In this document: piece after piece, positions 57,101 through 64,000 of the stretch
Layout: the number at the start of each line of letters is the position of its first letter
Numbering within the stretch: the first letter of the stretch is position 1
Assembly (NCBI GenBank): GCA_035041965.1
Contig: JAPYMA010001110.1
Span: forward strand, 1-64,000
Origin: Anisakis pegreffii
Lineage: Eukaryota; Nematoda; Chromadorea; Rhabditida; Anisakidae
DNA: 64,000 bases
Reading direction: 5' to 3'
Program-made: the position numbers and the translations under genes
The notes under the pieces: model-generated
What the model was told of the DNA's origin: nothing
What the model saw: the letters and a program-made list of their open reading frames with translations, nothing else
Database searches by the model: none

Positions 57101-60100
57101 AGTGATGTTGTAAATTGCCATAAATACAGCTCAATCGCTGACTAATAAAGTGATAGATGTTATTATTAGGTATCGAAACATTGTGTGCATCACACTTCAA
57201 TTATACCGTATAATGTATGTATGTGGGAACAACTTTATTGGTTGCCTTATTGCGGTGCACTGTAAAATTGTTTTACAACCGATATTTAACTCTTATCGGC
57301 ATATTATCGTCTGTGCACATAAAAGAAAACCGATTATTGCTGCAATCTTGATCATTTTACACTTCATTCGGTATCATTTACATCCATATATCATATAATG
57401 TACACACAGAAACAACTTTACATTGTTTCCTTATTTGTCTTCTTAATAACATCAACTTATTTTCATAACAACACTCACGCTGACAACACCAATTTTCTCA
57501 CATTCATTCGACTTTCTTAGACTCAGAGCTAGGCAAGACCGAATGGATGATATACTGTCACGTTCATGCTCAGTGAAATCTCAAACTTTCAACTAGATTT
57601 CGCCAAGAAATTTTAATGATGCTATTCTAATGTATTGAGAATCATTAAATACTGACATAGTGTATAGAAACTTGATGAAAGATAACTTAATGAATCAAAG
57701 AAATGAACAAAGATCAGAATGAATCTCAGTGTATTCATCCAGTTGGTTAACATCTATCACACCGTAATCGATAAGTATTGCCGCATTTCGATTGGTCAGT
57801 CAAACTTCCTCAAACGAAACATATTCATCAAAATTTTTCACCTCGAAATTTTGTATCAGATTGCCTCAATTATTCATTCTCTGTCAGCGATTCTGGTCAG
57901 TATTGCTTCAAGAGGAACTGTCCCTTGAAAATAGGTGGAATCATGTTATCGTCACAGTTGTCTGAACCAAATACAATAAAATCATAACAGTGAATATGAT
58001 GAATAAATCAGACTGAATAATTTTCTTGCAGATGTACGTGATGAAAGCAATATACGCCGTTATAGAACAGCATTTAGTCGGGAACAAATAAATCGACTAG
58101 AGAAAGAATTTGCCAAAGAGAATTACGTCTCAAGACCAAAACGATGCGAATTAGCTGCTCAATTGAATCTTCCTGAAGGGACAATTAAGGTTATAATTTC
58201 TACCATATTCAATATGCTTGTGTCATCACTTCATTCGATTGTTACTTTTTGCAGATCTCTTTCATACTTGCAACATTAGATCAATTACGTGAAATCTTGA
58301 ATGATGACAGTTTTTTGAATGGAATTTTTCGATCAGCAATCATTAGAGACATAAGCGAGCAGTAGGTATTGATTGCTTTGTCAGAGATTCATACTCTTGG
58401 CGAATTGCATCTGATAAAAAAAGAGGGACTGATAGAAGAAATGGTTTGAGCAATAAAAATTGCATCGTAAAAAGTCGATTATGAGAGGGATGATTTCACG
58501 TGCAATTATTTCAATGAAACGTGATAAAGAAAAACGAGTTTTAAAGTTGATTCTTTCAATGTTGCATCCATTAAAAAATATTTACTATTGCTAATTACAC
58601 TAACGACACCGAATGAAACAGTTCATTTAACAGTGCATCAACGAATTAATTTCCATTCAGTTACGATCGTCTTGAATCATTTCAAAGAAAGATACATGTG
58701 TAATTGTTATACGATAGCACACTTCTTGTGAATGATGAATTTCATTCAGATGTATGTGCTCATTTGATTGATTATTCTCAAATAAACTATTTACGATTGA
58801 AGATTAATCGTTGAGCGAAAGAAACACTTGAGAATTATTAAATCCCTTATGATCCGAAGACAATGACATTACTAAATAAGTTTTTAAATGGGATAATGCT
58901 TAGATGTTGATTTGTTGAAGTATGTTTATGGTGCTTTATCGCTTTAGTGAATCAAAGCCTCACAGAGGTCGTTTTGCTGCGCTTATTTCGCGATGTCTTT
59001 TTATTGGCTTACTGTAGTATCCCAGGAGAGCATTATGGATTGTTTAAGCTGCTCATGCGATACGCCTTATATATGCATATAATCATACAAATTCTGTTTT
59101 TTTTGTGCTATTACACTCAATTTCAATTCAACTTAATGCTTATTCTCAATAATTCTCTTCACAAAGCGATATTATTTATTCCGTCAAAAACATCAATGGC
59201 GTGAGAAGCCAATTCAAACATTTCATTCTCAATTTATGACACTCAAAAATGCATCGACGCTTTTCGAACGTTATAATCAGAGAAAAATCGAAAGCATTTC
59301 TGTGTGAGCTGCTCCACCCTGATCAAAACCTCTCGTCGAAATTTAGCTTCAGAGATTCGTACCTAAGTAAAAAATGAATCCAAACAAATTATGCATTCAT
59401 ATGGTGTTCGAAAAATACAGCATCTCATAAAGGGCAGTTATTGACGCACACACGCAGCCAAATGAAATGTTACGTAGATAGTCCAGTTGATTTTTAGTCG
59501 TAACTCTAATTGAACACACCGCTAAATTAATCAATCTCAAACGCCTTTCAGTGCAACCATTAAATTGAACCACTTTAAGCAACTAAGAAAAACTGCACAG
59601 TTTGATGCATAATCGTAGACTCTATGATTGCTGAATGGCGAATAAAATATTCCAGGTTTGGTTCCAAAACCGTCGAATGAAGGATAAACGCCAAAAAATG
59701 GCCACTCTCCATTGGCCGCTAGTCGAGCATCAGATGACCGCTTACATGTTGAATCCATTTTATTATGAGGCATGGAGGTCTTCATTTCTACCAAAATTAT
59801 GTGCACCAAGGTTGGATTCTGGTCATTAGACATCATCAAAATCCAAATATTTGGAGAAATAATCAATATATTCATGCACCTGAACTGAACAATTTTATGA
59901 ATTCTCGGAATTTCAGTTCATAGGAAACAGTTGAAAATCTCGTTGCATTTCATGGATAGAATTTTCACGGTTGCTTTCTGTTTACCACGTGCAGTATAAA
60001 TAAGAGAATGATCAGTTGAAAAATAGCAAAAACTATGTTGAGAATGCGACATTTTAATTGCATTTACAATAAGAACAGTTTGAAGTGAAAGCAAACATTT

Positions 60101-60227
60101 CAGCCTTGCGCGCCCACTGCTGGCTTCGAATCCATTATTTTCATCGTCATCGATTTGTACGTCGTCGAGTCCTGAAACGAAAACGCCTGATCCTGAAACA
60201 TCCCCAGCTCGAGCCTCGTCCAGTTAA
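54108..60227 (+). CDS. vab-7: Even-skipped/Evx-class homeodomain transcription factor, complete, 236 aa
   Basis: Four exons join in phase: 54108-54381, 58032-58189, 59656-59810 and 60104-60227 (TAA). The homeodomain spans about residues 99-158. It reads [20 protein letters not shown], then [20 protein letters not shown], then [19 protein letters not shown]. The YVSRPxRCELAA and [12 protein letters not shown] blocks are diagnostic of the Eve class. The N-terminus is Ser/Asn-rich and contains IRPIKKEI. The C-terminus is Ser/Thr/Pro-rich. Length is close to that reported for C. elegans VAB-7, which patterns the posterior body and motor neurons. Introns of 3650, 1466 and 293 bases, and the 6-kb empty upstream flank, are typical of a developmental regulator with extensive cis-control. 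The ATG is the first in exon 1 and follows an upstream stop in the same frame region. Confidence 0.95.
54440..54490. repeat. 23-bp direct repeat, two exact copies
   Basis: TTCTCATTGTTATACTGTTT plus CAT occurs at 54440-54462 and 54468-54490, separated by five bases, at the 5' end of vab-7 intron 1. It could be slippage or a duplicated binding site. Confidence 0.9.
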
Positions 60228-63200
60228 AATCTCAATCAACATTACCCACTCTAACAAATGTTCAATAGATTTCTTTTTGTTCGTGAATCATGTCAACAAT
60301 ATTCTGGCAGTGGTTTCATGCGTAGAACTGGTTAAATGATGAGCAGTGAGATGATATTTAAAGTTAGACGTTTTACATGTAAATTATTGAATGCGTAATA
60401 ATGGACATTGTTTCGGTTAAGGTGCAAACAATACAATGCAAGATTAATACTCACAATATTTTGATAAGATTACATTAAGAGTTTTGTATTACTAGCTACT
60501 GCTAATGATTTCATACGCATATGCAGCATCATATTCTAGCCAGAGCCGTGTAGTATACCGAAATATTCAGATGCTTTTTCGACGTTTAATACTTATCTGT
60601 AACACTCCTTTTCAACTGTCAGTTAAATATTCTCATTTTTCATTTATAGTGTTGCAAATGATAAGAGGCACAAGTGCAATAATAATATCGAGATATAAAC
60701 ATACTCACTTTGTTACCCTAAATTACAAAGTGACAGAATTAACTTTATTGTTTTTTGCTGTAAATGTATAAGCAAAAAACGTGCTTGATTTTGAGTCTTT
60801 GATAAAATTTAAGCTTTAATTTACACATTCTGACCATGGGAGCATAAATTTTTCAATCTTACAAAGTTGATTGACTGATTTTATACTTGAATGGTGTGTT
60901 GGTCAATGGGGCTGTGTAATTATTTATAGCAGTGGTTCTCATGGAGTCAGGAGGGGAGTTAAGGAAGTTGACGACAAACAACAATTAATAGGGAACTTGT
61001 TGATCATCCGATCAACTTCCTTGATTTTCTTCTAAGTTGGCACCACTTTCAAATTGCCAGAAGAGGGAGGTAGAAAACTGCGATCATGTGGATTGTCGGG
61101 ATGGAGGAAGGAATAGCTATTTGCCGCATGTCAAAGATGGGTTAAAATTGCGAGAACGTGAGAACCGCTGCTTTGTAGTGTTGATGGTAATTATTACATG
61201 CGTATTGTTATGAAATAGCTTTAAATAGATTTGCCTGCTATAACTGTAGACGTCGTAATTTTTACACTGTACTTATAACATAGCATCCATTGGATGTATT
61301 CTTGTGGTGTTGAATTACTGATATAAAAATAAATTGGTAGTATTCTGCCGTTTGGCTGATTCATTCACCCATTTACGCTGGAAAGATAGAATCACGTTGA
61401 ACAACCAGTCTGGTCGCCATCCAGTGGGGTGACTTATTATTACTACACCGATATCACACAATGCTTTAATCGACCGCATGCCAATGCATGAAATTAATCT
61501 AACAGAGGAAAAGTCAGATCAAGTGATAGAGATTTTTGAAAAATTATGCTGCCCGAACATTGCTCGAGGTCACATGAGAACTTTTGAGCTGCTCAGGCTC
61601 ACTGCTCGTGAGTTCGGTTGACGAGTTGAAGCGGTAACAGCGCAGTAAACTGTAGGGATCATCCGCATCAGTTCGGCCTGCGCTCAGCTTATGCATGTCT
61701 CTAAGTTCAAACACGAGCCTCAGCGTAAATTAAGCACAAACTCGAGCCAAAACCTTCATCTGACTCAAGCAAGTATGACAAATTCGCATTCAGGTGGCTT
61801 CTATTTGATCCGGACGTACTACATAGCTGGAATATATGCCAATTTTAGACCATTGCCGAATCGTTTAAAATCGTGTTCTCCGTTCATTGCCTCAGTTTTT
61901 GGACTGCTGCTCTTGCTCACTATTGAAGATCATAGTTAGATTTATAACTACTAGCATATCGTTGCCTTTAAGCAAGAGTGAATTAAAATTGAGAGATGAA
62001 ATGAAGAGCACCAAACACGAGGCAGTTTCTTTCTACCAACGATATAATAGGACGAGTAAAATTTTGCTTGCGTTCTACTCGCGTACTGGCAGACCATGCA
62101 AAGGCCACATGCATGAAGAATTTTACATATCATTAGGCATCAATGACAACTCATTTAAGAGTAACTTTTATTCGCGTTTGATACTTCTGCATAACGACAA
62201 ATGCGTTTGCTCGCTGTTTTGTTGTTGCTTGAAACAGTTGAAAATAAACATTATTGAAGAGATGCGCAATGTGTCTAGAAAAATTATTCGGACAGGTAAC
62301 TAAAATTATGATATCAATGAATTCGTCAGTAATTTTTAAATTTTTATCAACGGATTATGTGCTTGTTTAGTCTCCTTATTAGAACGCATTTCGACTTCTT
62401 ATTGATCCTTAAAGATGAAGCGCAAGAAATTTAAAGTAATACTAGCAAGATGTGAGAAGCTTGCTAACGACTTGTCTCTGTCATTCCATTTTGAATGTGT
62501 TCATACCAGATCATATCCTGGCTTACGGTCCATAACATCACTGATATTGGTAAATGTTAGTTTCAAGTAGAATTTCCGCTCACACGCGATTTCTTTGATA
62601 TGCATTAAGAGGCACTTGGTAAAAATTTCACACATTCAATAACCCGTTAGCGACGATCATCAATTTCGATAACAACTTTCTGACCAAAACTAGTGCTGCT
62701 AGTAGTCTCGGGTTCGATATGAAGTGGAGATACCTCAAAAACCTTCAGAAGTTTTTGGGTGACTATATATTTAACGGTTCGTTGAATATATATCGCTCAT
62801 ATAGTTGCAATGTTTGCAAATGTTCTTCTTGTTGAATTTGACGATCAAATGGTTGAAGTTTGCGTAAGATTCATTATGGGATTCCAACGAAAAGGTGGTT
62901 ATTGCAGAGTTTTCGAAACTGTTCAATTTTTTGCTTGAATTCAGTGAAGAATAAATGAATTCCACTCTTCACTAAGATGAGCTGATTGATTGAAAAAGCA
63001 ATGAATAGTGCGCTATGAATTCAAACATTCACCTGAAAAACTACTGTATTTAATGAGTCATTTATTGGTGTAAACGATATGAATAAATGATATCATTTTG
63101 ATAGATTATTTCTGGCGAAAACGCGAACCATCATCCACCATCTCAATAACCACACATATAGCGCACATAAACATCAAACAAAATCTTCTTCGGAACAATA

Positions 63201-63655
63201 TTTCTCCGAATGATCGCCCTCTTAATTCAGCATATAGCTTATATAATATCTCTACTACAGATATAATATGAGATTATAAAGACAATATCAATTCAATAAA
63301 TTTCGCTGTTAATTTGCATATTATTCGATAACATCATCTTTGCACTGCTACAGTGTGCATATATTTCCGATAATAAGATTTAAAGCGCGAAGTCATCAAA
63401 GAAGGGAATATGTGCGAAGAAATGGATATGACCATGATTCCATAAATCATCTATCAAAAATGAACCATTTCATGCCTTACATTTTTTTCGTATTGGGCTT
63501 CAAGACATGAAACCACTTTTTGAAATCAAAAGTGGAATCGGATAAGCATTGATAAAATCGTATGAGTGAAATCGGTGCGTGCTATATCAACATGAACTTG
63601 TTTCCATCATTTTGAGATGCTGTATGATGAATCGGGATAAACCACCTTCTTAAAT
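60228..63655. other. Region downstream of vab-7
   Basis: Contains the vab-7 3' region and the MITE at 60930-61170. A 138-residue open frame (61887-62303, +) has no recognised content. No exon chain could be built. Confidence 0.5.
60930..61170 (+). mobile_element. hAT-like MITE, copy 2 (241 bp)
   Basis: Terminal inverted repeats CAGTGGTTCTCATG and CAGCGGTTCTCACG match at 12 of 14 positions and resemble hAT ends (CAGTGGTTCTCA). The flanking 8-mers ATTTATAG (60922-60929) and CTTTGTAG (61171-61178) agree at 6 of 8 positions, as expected for an old hAT target duplication. Internal inverted blocks (AAGGAAGTTGA and TCAACTTCCTT) add secondary structure. No coding capacity. Related to 51233-51541. 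Confidence 0.7.
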
Positions 63656-63947
63656 TCATTCCCAAAGCTTCGTGTCAGAGATTAAAATGAGTTCACTGGA
63701 AAACCGATAACAAATTCGTTTCGAGTATTCAATGTTGTTTGTAGGCGTTACAGAGACTGGTTGTAGAGAAATGTTTGGCTGAATCTCAACACTTCGAAGA
63801 GAAGGTAAATTGCAAATAATGGCTGCTTGGGATAAAATGCGATTATTGAAGAGACTTGGCTGATGATCACTCGGGAAACATTTCGTATTTATGTCGACTT
63901 CTGCACTTTCATTCGACAACAAAGGAATAAAAAGATGTACGTGGTCG
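63656..63947 (-). CDS. Possible exon of an unidentified gene continuing beyond the right edge
   Basis: A TTTTTAACAG acceptor (about 63957-63948) opens a frame starting DHVHLFIPLLSNESAEVDIN and running about 96 codons to a TGA/TAA-type stop at 63656-63658. Its composition is protein-like (Asn, Ser, Pro, Ile rich) and not low complexity. No family is recognised. If real, it is the last or only visible exon of a - strand gene. Confidence 0.25.
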
Positions 63948-64000
63948 CTGTTAAAAACACCTATTTACGTTGACAAGAAAAGAGACATAATAATATTTTT

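Noticed and set aside
59537..59875. 112-residue open frame on the - strand
   Set aside because: It is the antisense shadow of vab-7 exon 3.

Overview
The window is nuclear DNA of a nematode. It is AT-rich and gene-sparse, with small exons separated by introns of about 100 to 3650 bases. Degenerate TTAGGC-type telomere hexamers occur internally. The gene set (muscleblind, even-skipped/vab-7, 4-hydroxyphenylpyruvate dioxygenase, the Myb subunit of SNAPc, a CYP3-clan P450) fits this phylum. All gene models below were assembled by hand: exons were joined only where the splice sites, the reading phase and the family alignment agreed. No species can be named from the sequence alone.

Layout, left to right. 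0.1-2.1 kb (-): 5' half of a cytochrome P450 that runs off the left edge. 2.9 kb: degenerate telomeric repeats. 3.8-5.5 kb (+): complete six-exon TMEM126-like membrane protein. 6.6-10.5 kb (-): a PP1-type phosphatase relative with most catalytic residues replaced. 10.5-25 kb: gene-poor stretch with a (TA)n tract, a possible Pol III-type element and small repeats. 25-28.2 kb (-): 3' part of muscleblind (mbl-1). 31.3-35.3 kb (-): SNAPC4/snpc-4. A 70-bp-arm palindrome lies in the 665-bp gap before the divergent PRKRIP1 splicing factor (36-37.2 kb, +). 39.8-42.7 kb (+): complete ABHD16-type lipid hydrolase. 44.4-48 kb (-): complete hpd-1. 48-54 kb: repeats and a hAT-like MITE. 54.1-60.2 kb (+): complete vab-7 homeobox gene with large introns. 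60.2-64 kb: a second, related hAT-like MITE and one possible exon of a gene beyond the right edge.

The genes do not form an operon. The one suggestive pairing is snpc-4 with PRKRIP1: a factor for snRNA gene transcription and a spliceosomal protein start from opposite sides of one short intergenic region that contains the palindrome. The least expected features are the PP1-like gene, intact in frame over seven exons but stripped of catalytic residues, and the unusual splice sites, with T at donor position +3 in about half the introns and GAG or AAG acceptors in about one in six.
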